A stretch of 64,000 bases of DNA. Source: CAYMTR01 sp964393405. Its GTDB lineage: Bacteria > Bacteroidota > Bacteroidia > Bacteroidales > Prolixibacteraceae. The position numbers and the translations under genes are program-made. The stretch's first letter is position 1. Every line of letters begins with the position of its first letter. A model generated the notes under the pieces. The model ran no database searches and had not been told where the DNA came from. It saw nothing but the letters and a program-made list of their open reading frames with translations. This document shows positions 26,594 to 35,960 of this stretch, piece after piece. Location: NCBI GenBank assembly GCA_964393405.1, contig CAYMTR010000014.1, forward strand, positions 5,795 to 69,794, read 5' to 3'.

Positions 26594-27657
26594 TTCTGAA
26601 GTACAATTAATGGAATTGTTACCTTGAACATATCATTGTCTTTTGATATTGTCATTTCTCTGTCAGTAAGAAATTTGTAACGCTCCTTCAAGTTATTTAG
26701 ACCTATTTTATTACTCCCCGAAACATTCTCCCTTGGTTGAAGATTATTTTCAATAAGCAGCTCGTCATTTTCTGACTGACGAATTGTTATTTTTAATGGT
26801 TTTTCCTTTGATATGATGTTGTGTTTTACTGCATTTTCTATCATCATCTGAACTGACATAGGTATTACCTCTCTGTCAGTATTATTGTTGAGCTTAATCT
26901 CGACATCAAAATTGTCTCCAAACCTAATCTTTTGGAGGTAGATATATTTCTCCAGAAAGTTTATTTCTTCTGAAAGTGGAATAAGGTCTTTGTCCTTGAA
27001 ATATAAAAGTTCTCTATAATACATCGAAAGTTCCCTTGTGAATTCTTTAGCTTTTTTGCTGTCAATATCAATAAGGGATCCAAGAGTGTTTAGGCTGTTG
27101 AAAAGGAAATGTGGATTCACCTGGTTCTGCATAACCTGATATTGTAGCGCAATGGCTTCTTGCTTAAGGGTTTCTGACTGGATGACTCTTTCCCTCCATT
27201 CATTGAAGAATGACTTTGCATATATTATAGCTGTTACTAGAAACAAAATAAAGTACTCTCCTCCAATTATATATACTCCACCGTAATCTAGAAACTGTGA
27301 AATGCTTATTCCTCTTAATAGTATAAACCAAAACCAGTTTACAAATATTATTACTATTGAAGAATATATAATATGAAACGAAATAGAAATTATCAGGCTT
27401 CTTGTTGGCCTGTTCACCCATGAAAGCCATCCTTTTTCTATTAACCTGAATATAGGGCCATTAGCAAATAGAGCCAATCCTAAGTTTAATGAATAGCCAA
27501 CGTTAATCAAATAATGTTGCCAAGAGATATTGATTCGCTTTTCACCAAGGATAAGAAAAACAGTTCCAATTATTACTGAAATAGTACCTGCAATTACTAT
27601 CTCAATTATCCGGGTTCTTATCTTATTTTCTTTTCTTTTATTTGATATCACTACCAT
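26590..27657 (-). CDS. LytS-like sensor histidine kinase
   Basis: A 355-residue kinase. The N-terminal half holds four hydrophobic helices (about 22-150). The His_kinase domain starts with YQVMQNQVNPHFLFNSLNTLGSL, whose His is the phospho-acceptor of this class, and ends in a HATPase_c domain with the N-box (MMIENAVKHN) and a short G-box (NKIGLNNLKERY). There is no periplasmic sensor domain, so the signal is probably sensed in or near the membrane. It pairs with the overlapping LytTR regulator. Confidence 0.9.
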   Translation of the reverse strand: MVVISNKRKENKIRTRIIEIVIAGTISVIIGTVFLILGEKRINISWQHYLINVGYSLNLGLALFANGPIFRLIEKGWLSWVNRPTRSLIISISFHIIYSSIVIIFVNWFWFILLRGISISQFLDYGGVYIIGGEYFILFLVTAIIYAKSFFNEWRERVIQSETLKQEAIALQYQVMQNQVNPHFLFNSLNTLGSLIDIDSKKAKEFTRELSMYYRELLYFKDKDLIPLSEEINFLEKYIYLQKIRFGDNFDVEIKLNNNTDREVIPMSVQMMIENAVKHNIISKEKPLKITIRQSENDELLIENNLQPRENVSGSNKIGLNNLKERYKFLTDREMTISKDNDMFKVTIPLIVLQK

Positions 27658-27734
27658 TACTGATCGGATGAGATTTTATAAAGATAATAATTGGAACAAT
27701 GTTTTTATGGATATCTAATATTATATTATTCCCG

Positions 27735-28370
27735 CTAATTGTATTGTTGCAATAACTGAATGTTGTGCTCTTTTCCCCAACTCGGTAATAAAGATGCGAC
27801 TTCGGAGGTATTTTTAAACAGCTGGTCTGCTTTTTCAAAAAGAGGCTTGGCCACGTCTGCTCCTCCGCCATATTCTTTGGGAGTATAATAATAATTGAGT
27901 CCTTTCAAATAATAAATCCTTGGATTGTTTGCATTAAATTTTTCAGCTTTACCAAGTGCTTCATTTGCCAAGGTTGAATATTTATATCCATCTTCAGGGG
28001 TGAGCATGCTCATCTGGTAAACCAATGCCTGAAGGACATATATCTCCGATTCATTACTTTCAATTTTTAAAATATTGTCTATGTTTTTCTGAGCTTTACT
28101 CAATAACTCTGTTTTAACTTCATTTGCTAATTCATAGTTGAAAAAGATTATGCTTACATACGAATAAGCAGCATAATATCCCGGTAACCACTTGTTCTTT
28201 TCTGCCTGCCCGATCCTTTCAAATTGACCGGCAATATCAGTCAATTCTGTCTGGCTTTGTGATTGATACATCTTTTGTAATGTCTGCCCCATAGTTTCTT
28301 CGTAACTGGCCGAAAATCCGCTTATCAGGGAAGAACAAAGAATGATTGCTACTAAAATAATCTGTTTCAT
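27735..28370 (-). CDS. Secreted tetratricopeptide-like protein, unknown function
   Basis: A 211-residue protein with a signal peptide (about 1-20, cleavage near GFSA). The mature part is all-helical with repeat-like segments of alternating helix pairs (AYSYVSIIFFNYELANEVKTE; IYVLQALVYQM; RIYYLKGLNYYYTP), which suggests TPR-like repeats, and it ends GGADVAKPLFEKADQLF. It lies 127 bases downstream of the TonB-dependent receptor gene on the same strand and upstream of the LytS/LytTR pair. A periplasmic accessory role with the receptor is an inference. Confidence 0.65.
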   Translation of the reverse strand: MKQIILVAIILCSSLISGFSASYEETMGQTLQKMYQSQSQTELTDIAGQFERIGQAEKNKWLPGYYAAYSYVSIIFFNYELANEVKTELLSKAQKNIDNILKIESNESEIYVLQALVYQMSMLTPEDGYKYSTLANEALGKAEKFNANNPRIYYLKGLNYYYTPKEYGGGADVAKPLFEKADQLFKNTSEVASLLPSWGKEHNIQLLQQYN

Positions 28371-28497
28371 GGTTTTTTTATTTTAAATTGTTTATTCAAA
28401 ATTGAATATTAAAAATCTTCTCTTGAAATAATATTTACTGTACTGTATTTTTTATAGGATGAACTGTTAATTTTTCTACTCTATTGCAATCCTAATT

Positions 28498-30630
28498 TTA
28501 AAAACTTAGAAATAACCCTACAAATATAAACCTCTTAAGATCTTGTTTTATAGGGATTAAAGAGTAATTACCCTGAGCATCGCTTACTCCCGAAGGTCGA
28601 TATCCAAATACATTGTCTCTTCCAAGTACATTTGTAACCGAACAGTAAAGTACTGAATATTGATCTCCTATATAAAATATATGACTGATATTCAGACTTA
28701 AGTCGGTATACCATTTTGTTTTTTTATCCATAAATTCCTGAGTGTTCGGGTCATCATAAGGTCGGGGAGATGCAGCCGTAAATGATAATCCCACCAGTGA
28801 GTTTATCTTATTTATCCAATACTTTGATACAAAAGAAAATGTGTGGTCTGATATAAAATCGGGAGTAACAGTTTCCTTATAGTTTTTATATTTCCTTTTA
28901 GTGTCGATATATGAGTATGTTACCCAATAATCCAGATGTTTGAATGTTTCCTTATCCCTCCAGAAAAGATCAATCCCTGCTGCATATCCTTTCCCTTCAT
29001 TTTTAATGTTTTGTGGATAATACTCATTGTTGCCTTCCCATGTTGTCAAATTCTTGTAGTTTTTATAGTATAACTCAGTGCGAAACAACTTCTTATCGAC
29101 GCTTCCTGTCTGAAAACCCAGTATGTAATGTGTAGATTTTTCAAAATCAAGATCTTTATTCAGTTTCAGATATTCATTTCCCGGATTCTGAAAATAATTG
29201 CCCCAAGCTGCTGAAATCTGACTCTTCTTGCCCGTTTTTAAAGCAACTGAAAACCTGGGAGATATGTTATACTTTTCTATTAAAGTTGAATACTCACTCC
29301 TGATTCCCGGACGTATAGCAAAGTTTTTATTAAATTTTATCTCACTTTCAATAAATGCCCCAAGAATATGATCCTCTACATTTAAAATGATTTCAGGATT
29401 AATAGAATCATAAACAATAGTCTGATTATAATCATCATATGTATCACTGATTCCTCCACTTATTTTTATCCCGTCCGATATATCAGCAATAACTGTTGCC
29501 CTTCCTTCAATTGACAATTCTTCATTGTTAATTTTATTCTGGTTTAAAGAAATATCATCATTTTCATAAGTTGAAGCTAAGCCTATCCGATAGCAAACTT
29601 TCTCTGAAAAACAGTCACTGTATGAAAAGTTCGAATATGTAGTAATGGTTTCATTTTTGATGCCAAGTATATTATTCCCTCCATCCGGTGTTTCATATCC
29701 AACCTTTCCCCAGTCAGCATTTAAATATCCTTTTAATAACCCTCTTTTGGTTGGTTTAATTTTAAATGAGCCATTGAAGACTGCCGATTCAACAGGTTTT
29801 GTCCAGTTTACTGAAGAATTGAATATCAAATCATATAAAGCAAGGTTGGTATATCCTGCCGACATCATGAAAGAGCTATTTTTAAAAGACCTTGTGATAT
29901 TTGCTTCCCCTCCTATTGTCATGATTGATAAGCCTGTAACGTCAATTGGCGAAACATCACTTGAATTAAGGATTAAAACTGATGACAGAGCTTGCCCGTA
30001 TTCTGCAGAGTACCCTCCTGAATTAAACATCACCCCCGTGAAAAGGGAAGGGGAGAACCTACCTCTTGTTGCTATGTCGGGAGTCTTTGAATAATAAGGT
30101 TTGACAGTCAGTAATCCGTCAATAAAAGTTTTCGATTCATAAGCATCTCCTCCTCTAACCATCAATCTTCCATCATCTGCTGCTGCCTGAGTACCTGGCA
30201 TTGTTCTGATTGCTGCAATTACATCACCATTGGCACTTGCAGTTGTAAGTATATCAAGGGTTTCAAGTATAGCTGCCCTTTTTTCGTCCGATGCCGCAAA
30301 ACTTCCGGCTGTTATTGTTACCGCATCAAGTGTATTTAAACTTTCGCGCAACTTAATATCAGCATAAGTGCTGTCAGTTATAATTATTTCTTTTTTAGTA
30401 GTAACATATCCTATATAACTTGCAGCAATTGTCTTCAGTCCATTTTCAGATGTTCTGAATTGGAAGTAGCCATTTTCATCAGAACTTGAACCATCATACG
30501 TTCCTTCAATAAATATATTCACCCCCGGAAGAGGAGTTCCGTCTGCTCCTGTTACTTTTCCGTTTATAATGTTCTGTGAGAAAAGCTTAACTGAAATTAA
30601 AAGAAGAACTAAAATTGTTTGTGTTTTCAT
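28498..30630 (-). CDS. TonB-dependent receptor with carboxypeptidase-regulatory domain
   Basis: A 710-residue outer-membrane receptor. After a signal peptide (about 1-18), a CarboxypepD_reg-like beta-sandwich (about 20-95; INGKVTGADGTPLPGVNIFI) precedes a plug domain (about 105-220) with the expected MPGTQAAADDGRLMVRGG segment. The remainder is a barrel ending in an aromatic residue (VGLFLSF). No SusD partner is adjacent, so it is not a typical polysaccharide locus; a metal-complex, peptide or vitamin substrate is equally possible. The downstream tetratricopeptide-like gene could share the transcript. Confidence 0.88.
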   Translation of the reverse strand: MKTQTILVLLLISVKLFSQNIINGKVTGADGTPLPGVNIFIEGTYDGSSSDENGYFQFRTSENGLKTIAASYIGYVTTKKEIIITDSTYADIKLRESLNTLDAVTITAGSFAASDEKRAAILETLDILTTASANGDVIAAIRTMPGTQAAADDGRLMVRGGDAYESKTFIDGLLTVKPYYSKTPDIATRGRFSPSLFTGVMFNSGGYSAEYGQALSSVLILNSSDVSPIDVTGLSIMTIGGEANITRSFKNSSFMMSAGYTNLALYDLIFNSSVNWTKPVESAVFNGSFKIKPTKRGLLKGYLNADWGKVGYETPDGGNNILGIKNETITTYSNFSYSDCFSEKVCYRIGLASTYENDDISLNQNKINNEELSIEGRATVIADISDGIKISGGISDTYDDYNQTIVYDSINPEIILNVEDHILGAFIESEIKFNKNFAIRPGIRSEYSTLIEKYNISPRFSVALKTGKKSQISAAWGNYFQNPGNEYLKLNKDLDFEKSTHYILGFQTGSVDKKLFRTELYYKNYKNLTTWEGNNEYYPQNIKNEGKGYAAGIDLFWRDKETFKHLDYWVTYSYIDTKRKYKNYKETVTPDFISDHTFSFVSKYWINKINSLVGLSFTAASPRPYDDPNTQEFMDKKTKWYTDLSLNISHIFYIGDQYSVLYCSVTNVLGRDNVFGYRPSGVSDAQGNYSLIPIKQDLKRFIFVGLFLSF

Positions 30631-30735
30631 GGCTTTTTTGAACTAAATCAATTCTAGCCCAAATGTTGTTCAAATAGTGTTCTGGTAAAATAAATTGTTA
30701 CTGAAGTGTTGAATTTTAGGGATGGAATACTAAAC

Positions 30736-30760
30736 AAAAAGGCTGCATTTTATTGCAGCC
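30736..30760 (-). terminator. Intrinsic terminator
   Basis: A 7-bp perfect stem (GGCTGCA/TGCAGCC) with a 6-base loop, followed on the minus strand by TTTTTG. It lies 40 bases after the stop of the small secreted-protein gene. Confidence 0.75.
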
Positions 30761-30799
30761 CTGATGTGTTAATTGGGAAAATGAAAAATTGATTATTAC

Positions 30800-31195
30800 T
30801 TACGAAGGATTATTGTTTTGAGAATGTTGAACAATCTCCTTCCCCTGATTTGAGGTCTTCTTTTTAACCCAGCTTGCGCTTTTACGTTTGATATTTTCAG
30901 ATGGTGTTAGGTTTATTTCTAAATATTTGTCCTCAGTTAATGAGAGGGTCATGATTTCAGTCTTATAACCTTCACCGGAAATTTTGATATTATATATGCC
31001 CTTGTTCAGGAACATAAAGAAAGAGCCCGCATTACTACTTAAAGTAGCCGTAGTGTTTTCTTTGACAAAGATGTCAACTCCGTTAATAAATTCGCCTGTT
31101 TGGGAATCTTTGATCACCCCGCTGAATGTATGATAGTCTTGGCTAAAGACATTCAGAGTGGTGAAGAATAGTAGGATAAAAAATAAGCGTTTCAT
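30800..31195 (-). CDS. Small secreted carboxypeptidase-regulatory-like domain protein
   Basis: A 131-residue protein with a signal peptide (about 1-18, ending VFSQ) followed by a single CarboxypepD_reg-like beta-sandwich (FSGVIKDSQTGEFINGVDIFVKE...GIYNIKISGEGYKTE). The same domain type begins the TonB receptor downstream, but here no barrel follows. The C-terminal 25 residues are basic and Asn/Ser-rich. Its role is unknown; it may be a stand-alone surface or periplasmic adaptor. It is followed by a clear terminator, so it is separate from the receptor gene. Confidence 0.65.
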   Translation of the reverse strand: MKRLFFILLFFTTLNVFSQDYHTFSGVIKDSQTGEFINGVDIFVKENTTATLSSNAGSFFMFLNKGIYNIKISGEGYKTEIMTLSLTEDKYLEINLTPSENIKRKSASWVKKKTSNQGKEIVQHSQNNNPS

Positions 31196-31476
31196 GGCAA
31201 AATTTGTGTTTATTGTTTTCTTGTTATTCTAATGACAAGTTCCTATAGGAAAGGGTTGCTTGGCAGAAGAATTTTTTTTAATCTTTTTACACTTTTAATA
31301 CAATCTGGTCGAAAGTTCCCCCCTATTGTAAGTGTTAAATAATCGTAAATTGTTTGTTAATTTAATATAACACAAAAACGCATGAATAGTTTGAATTATT
31401 TTATCACTACAAAAAATTATGTTTGTAGTAGTAAGATTGTAGTATTAAAGAATCTTCTGGAAGAAGTATTTATTGA

Positions 31477-32187
31477 TTATTTACCTGAGTCCTTGCTCCA
31501 TTCATCAAAATTTTTCTTTATGAAATCAACAACCTGCTGATGCTCTTCTTTGCCCGAACCTTTTATCTCAATCGGTGCACCAAATTTGATATATATTGGT
31601 AAATTTCTTTTTACCTTTCCCAAATCCTTCAAAGTTTTCCCATTAGACCAGAAATCAGTTTTTATTGCCATTGGAACAACTCTTACACCTGCTTTCTGAG
31701 CAAGTTTAATCCCCAGTGAATTGAATTCCTCAGGTACAAATATGTCTTTCCTTGTACTTTGCGGAAATATAATTACTGATGTGCCTTCTTTTAATTTCTG
31801 TTGTCCTTCATTTAGAACTGTCATAAGGTCCTTCCTTGAATCAGTGCGGCCAACTGCAATTGGATTTCTTGCCCTCATGATAGGACCAAAAAGTTTTCCT
31901 GTAACCAACTGCATCTTAACAACAAATGTAACTTCTTTAACAGGTGCAATCAAACTAGGGAAAACCATAGTTTCCAAGGTGCTCATATGATTGCTGATAA
32001 AAACAACCGGTTCATCTTTAACTTGATCTACATATTCGAACCCTGTAATATGAAACTTGCCACCGCAGTCTTCAAGATATTCAAACATTTCATATGAACA
32101 TGAAGCCCACCGTGCAGTGCCGTAATCGTTTTTCAAAGCAAAGTTCCTGTTTCTAATAACAAACTTGAAAAACTTATAATTGAAATA
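31477..32187 (-). CDS. 1-acyl-sn-glycerol-3-phosphate acyltransferase-like protein (5' end in assembly gap)
   Basis: 236 visible residues of a PlsC-type acyltransferase; the start lies in the N gap. The catalytic block reads SNHMSTLET, so the usual HX4D appears as HX4E. The third block reads FPQSTR in place of FPEGTR. Both are conservative but non-canonical. The family transfers acyl chains in phospholipid synthesis at the inner membrane. The frame happens to read through the gap into the transketolase, but these are surely two genes. The function could also be acylation of a lipid other than lysophosphatidate. Confidence 0.75.
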   Translation of the reverse strand, partial: YFNYKFFKFVIRNRNFALKNDYGTARWASCSYEMFEYLEDCGGKFHITGFEYVDQVKDEPVVFISNHMSTLETMVFPSLIAPVKEVTFVVKMQLVTGKLFGPIMRARNPIAVGRTDSRKDLMTVLNEGQQKLKEGTSVIIFPQSTRKDIFVPEEFNSLGIKLAQKAGVRVVPMAIKTDFWSNGKTLKDLGKVKRNLPIYIKFGAPIEIKGSGKEEHQQVVDFIKKNFDEWSKDSGK

Positions 32188-32287
32188 NNNNNNNNNNNNN
32201 NNNNNNNNNNNNNNNNNNNNNNNNNNNNNNNNNNNNNNNNNNNNNNNNNNNNNNNNNNNNNNNNNNNNNNNNNNNNNNNNNNNNNNN
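32188..32287. other. Assembly gap (100 N)
   Basis: Exactly 100 N, the usual placeholder for a gap of unknown size. It removes the last dozen or so codons of the transketolase and the first codons of the acyltransferase. Confidence 0.99.
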
Positions 32288-34266
32288 CCAAGTTTTTCAT
32301 CCAGAACCTTGAAAGGTGCAGAATAACCGAATGATGGCAAACCAAATACTTTACCGTCAGCACCCACAAGACCTTCAAGTGTTACAGGCAAACCTGCTGT
32401 CATACCAAATTTCTTTACTCCTGCAGGTAATACTGATTTTTGATATTCTTCACTCTGTGAGCGGAATAAACCCTCAGAAGGTACCGAAACTATACGGCAT
32501 TTAATACCATCGTTCTGTAAGAGTGCTGCTCCTGCAACAAGAGTACTTACTTCTGAACCGCTTGCCAATAAGATAATATCCGGAGTTCCTTCGCAATCTG
32601 TGACTATATATGCTCCTTTTTCAGCATTTAGAGCTTCTTCAAAGCGCGATTTGCTTGCAGGAAGATCAACTATACCCTGACGTGAAAGTATCAATGCTGT
32701 GGGTGTATCTGTGTTTTCAAGAGCCATTTTCCATGCTACTGTAGCTTCTGCACTGTCTGCTGGACGCAACACGAGCATAGAGTTTTTATGGTTATGGTTT
32801 TGAAGTTTTTCCAACAAACGAATTTGTGCTTCCTGCTCAACCGGTTGATGAGTAGGACCGTCTTCTCCAACTCTGAAAGCATCATGAGTCCAAATATATT
32901 TAACCGGTAACTGCATTAATGCTGCCATACGGGCTGCCGGTTTCATATAATCGCTGAAAACGAAGAATGTACCGCAAGCTGCAATAACACCTCCGTGCAG
33001 AGCCATCCCGTTCATAACGCAAGCCATTGTAAGTTCGCTTACACCTGCCTGAAGGAATTTACCGCTGAAATCTCCTTTAGTAAAAGCTTTAGTCTTTTTC
33101 AGGAATCCATCAGTTTTATCTGAGTTTGAAAGGTCGGCTGATGAAACAATCATATTCTCAATTTCCTGTGCGTAAACTGTCAGTACATTTGCTGAAGCAG
33201 CACGTGTTGCCTGACCGGGTTTCTGCTCAATCTTTGAGTAATCAATTTCAGTGGCCTTGCCTGAAAAGAAGCTTTTCAACTTTTCAGCTAATTCAGGATT
33301 TTCAGCTTCCCATTTATATTGATCAGCTTTCTTTGATGCAGCTGCTTTAATAAGTTCGTCGCGACGTTTTGCGTACATTTCCTGAACTTCAGGGAAAATA
33401 ACAAATGGGTTCTTAGGATCACCACCAAGGTTAGCGATTGATTTCTCAAACGATGCTCCTGCTTCTCCAAGAGGCATACCGTGGGTTGCGCATTTACGTT
33501 CGTAATTTGAACCGTCTTCTTTAACGGCACCCTTACCCATGATAGTCTTGCCAATAATAATAGTTGGTCTTTCTTTTTCCGACTGGGCAGCTTTCAAAGC
33601 TTTGCGTATTTCATCAGCTTCGTTACCGGCTATAGTGATTACATTCCAACCCCAGGCATCGTATTTTTTTGCAGTGTCTTCTTTTGTTACTTCTTTAGTT
33701 TCAGTCGACAACTGAATATCGTTTGAGTCATAAAACATGATGAGATTGTTCAGACCAAGATAACCTGCCAAACGGCCAGCTCCCTGTGAAATTTCTTCCT
33801 GAACACCACCATCAGAAATGAAAGTATAAGTTTTGTGAGCCATCCATTCTCCAAAACGGGCTACAAGAAAACGTTCAGCAATAGCAGCTCCCACAGCCAT
33901 TACATGTCCCTGTCCCAGAGGGCCTGATGTGTTTTCAACACCACGTTCAACATCAACTTCAGGGTGTCCCGGAGTTACGCTTCCCCACTGACGGAAATTT
34001 GAGCAGTCTTCCATACTATAGTTACCTGCAAGGGCAAGCTGAGCATAAAGCATTGGTGACATGTGCCCGGGGTCAAGGAAAAAACGGTCGCGGTTGATCC
34101 ATCTCATGTCAGATGGGTCATAATTAAGAAATTCTGAATAAAGGATATTGATAAAATCGGCACCTCCCATAGCGCCACCGGGGTGACCTGATTTTGCCTT
34201 TTCAACCATAGCAGCAGCCAGGATACGAATGTTGTCAGCAGCTTTGTTTACTAATGTATTGCTCAT
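32288..34266 (-). CDS. tkt: Transketolase (3' end lost in assembly gap)
   Basis: 659 visible residues of a transketolase, compared with about 670-680 for the family, so only a short C-terminal piece is missing. The start is ATG at 34266 (MSNTLVNKAADNIRIL); the open frame further upstream is unrelated to the family. Recognisable are SGHPGGAMGGADF (about 29-41), the thiamine-pyrophosphate region SDGGVQEEIS, the substrate-binding THDAFRVGEDGPTHQP and the C-terminal transketolase domain. It interconverts C5 and C3/C6-C7 sugar phosphates using TPP. It is likely transcribed from a promoter at 34319-34349. Confidence 0.93.
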
Positions 34267-34318
34267 TTCTTGTAGATTTATTTTTATTATTCTGTTTATA
34301 ACGTTAAAAATAAGAGTA

Positions 34319-34349
34319 CTAAAATACTTTTTTAAAACGGTTTGCAAAA
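34319..34349 (-). promoter_or_regulatory. Predicted transketolase promoter
   Basis: On the minus strand TTTTG is followed after 18 bases by TATTTTAG, one mismatch from the Bacteroidota TAnnTTTG -7 box. It would give a leader of about 45 bases before the tkt ATG. Confidence 0.4.
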
Positions 34350-34426
34350 TTAATTATTAATTTCTTAGAACCAACAGAGTTAAACCTATAATAGTAAATG
34401 TTAATTTATCAGACAGAGTTTATTTT

Positions 34427-34503
34427 ACACTCCTTTTACACTCCCAATATACTGTTCAAAAAGCCACCTCCTTAATACCTCCTCCGTACCTCCTTCCTAC
34501 CAA
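34427..34503. repeat. Degenerate array with an 11-bp period
   Basis: ACACTCC recurs at 34427 and 34438, then ACCTC at 34466, 34477 and 34488 and ACCAA at 34499: spacing of exactly 11 each time, with degenerate units between. It lies in the 448-base spacer between the transketolase start and the DUF2141 stop. The rest of the spacer (to 34715) is pyrimidine-rich and holds no gene. Confidence 0.55.
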
Positions 34504-34715
34504 AGCCCTATTTAATCCCACTACAAAGGAAGAAAAAAGGTCTTTGTATAGTCTTTGGTATCTCTTTAGTTATTTTCACTCTCTTTTCAAATCCCTTATA
34601 CATTCCCTTCACTCGTCTCCCATAAGTGTGAATTAGGAGTGAAGTATAAATGGAAATTAATTGAAAGGAATTCTTAATCAAGAGGGTTTGTCTTATAATA
34701 AATCAGGTAGGAACT

Positions 34716-35162
34716 TTAGAAGTAATACATATCTATAGCTACATCTTTATCTTCGTTTTCAATTTGAAAAGAGAACTCTTCGAAATTAGGTTTACATTTT
34801 TTCTTAAACTGATGGTTTGAAAAGCCGAAACCCTCTTTAGGGATAAAAAAGCGGTAGTCAATTTTTCCATTGCTGTTTTCATCGTCAATTGCCGCTATTC
34901 CCCATGTTCCCGGTGATAAGAAGTTGAGCTTTATGGTCAGATTTTCGTTGATTAAACTGTCTTTTTTTATTTCCATATATATTTCAGGAACCTCCTTCTT
35001 GTAACTTTCAGGGTTGTTGTAGATTGTAAGCTGAATTATACCCGAATTGTTTCTGATACCGGAAAGTCTGAGGTTGACTGTTTGGGAGTATCCATAGTTT
35101 ATAAATTCAAATATCAAGACAATAGAAGCCAGCAACTTCACTATGTGATTATTGTACTTCAT
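34716..35162 (-). CDS. DUF2141 domain-containing exported protein
   Basis: A 148-residue protein with a signal peptide (about 1-26, ending GYSQ) and a DUF2141 beta-sandwich: VNLRLSGIRNNSGIIQLTIYN, then LSPGTWGIAAIDDENSNGKIDYRFF and the typical PKEGFGFSN. This family is widespread and has no proven function. It is the last gene of the four-gene envelope cluster, 24 bases after the LolA-like gene, so it may act with the RND/barrel system in the periplasm. Confidence 0.82.
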   Translation of the reverse strand: MKYNNHIVKLLASIVLIFEFINYGYSQTVNLRLSGIRNNSGIIQLTIYNNPESYKKEVPEIYMEIKKDSLINENLTIKLNFLSPGTWGIAAIDDENSNGKIDYRFFIPKEGFGFSNHQFKKKCKPNFEEFSFQIENEDKDVAIDMYYF

Positions 35163-35186
35163 GGTCTATAAAATTTAAAAGGAATT

Positions 35187-35960
35187 CTATTTCTCAAGCA
35201 TAGCAGGAGTAAAGACGTTTTCTGACAACGTTGAACCGGTTTGGATATCTTCAACTATCATTACCGATTTACGTTTGTTTTGTAGATTGTTCATCTCCAT
35301 ATAAAAAGCAAAATACCTTCCATCCTGTAGCTTTCTGTAATCTTTTAATATCTCTTTCCTGTGAGGTTTCCCCTGAAGGTCAAAATATTCAATTTCGAGT
35401 GCCCTGTATGTGTCTTTTTCAACAAGTGAAACTCTTTTACTATAGCCATATTCGTTTTGCAACGAGCTGGTTTTAGGTGTGGTTTCAACTTTCCAGCAGA
35501 TCTTTGAGTTAATATTTTCTTCACCTAAGATGATATAATTGAAATCGCTTAGATTTGGTTTACTCATATCGGCATTTGTAAATTCACTACCCATAAAGTT
35601 TCTACCTTTTTCATTGCTGACTATTCGGCGCGATTTTCTTAGAGCAGGAAGATATATCCACATATCATCGTTTGAATCGGCGTTATCGTATATTAAGATG
35701 GCTGTTCCTCGGACATCGGCAGGGTCAGTGAACTTCATTATCATCTTGGTTGTCTGGCCGAATTTCTTTGATGCAGTAGCCATTTTCCGCATTCTTTCAC
35801 TCCCTTTTTCATTATAAATTTTAAGGGTTGAAACCATTTCCATGGCATCAAGGGATATCAGATCTCCCGATTTCTTCATTATTTCCTGTCCGGTTTGACC
35901 GTATGAACCTAATGCGTTGGCGACTAAAAGTATTAATGTAATTAGAAAGCAATTTTTCAT
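35187..35960 (-). CDS. LolA-like outer-membrane lipoprotein-sorting protein
   Basis: A 257-residue protein with a signal peptide (about 1-21, ending GSYG). It matches the large LolA-like family usually annotated outer membrane lipoprotein-sorting protein: MVSTLKIYNEKGSERMRKM, IYDNADSNDDMWIYLPALRKSRRIVSNEKGRNFMGSEFTNADM-type core with DMWIYLPALRK, and the C-terminal PHRKEILKDYR. The fold is a half-barrel able to hold a lipid. Its start overlaps the RND transporter stop by 4 bases. It is the likely periplasmic lipid or ligand carrier of the cluster. Confidence 0.85.
   Translation of the reverse strand: MKNCFLITLILLVANALGSYGQTGQEIMKKSGDLISLDAMEMVSTLKIYNEKGSERMRKMATASKKFGQTTKMIMKFTDPADVRGTAILIYDNADSNDDMWIYLPALRKSRRIVSNEKGRNFMGSEFTNADMSKPNLSDFNYIILGEENINSKICWKVETTPKTSSLQNEYGYSKRVSLVEKDTYRALEIEYFDLQGKPHRKEILKDYRKLQDGRYFAFYMEMNNLQNKRKSVMIVEDIQTGSTLSENVFTPAMLEK

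Noticed and set aside
28498..30630. A SusC/SusD polysaccharide utilisation locus
   Set aside because: The TonB receptor is short for SusC and no SusD-like or glycoside hydrolase gene is adjacent.
31406..31429. Hairpin ACTACAAA/TTTGTAGT as terminator of the acyltransferase gene
   Set aside because: Stem is AT-rich and short, with no following T tract; too weak to list as a terminator.
31477..34347. A 956-residue transketolase-acyltransferase fusion
   Set aside because: It exists only because 100 N are read as codons; both partners are near their normal full lengths on their own.
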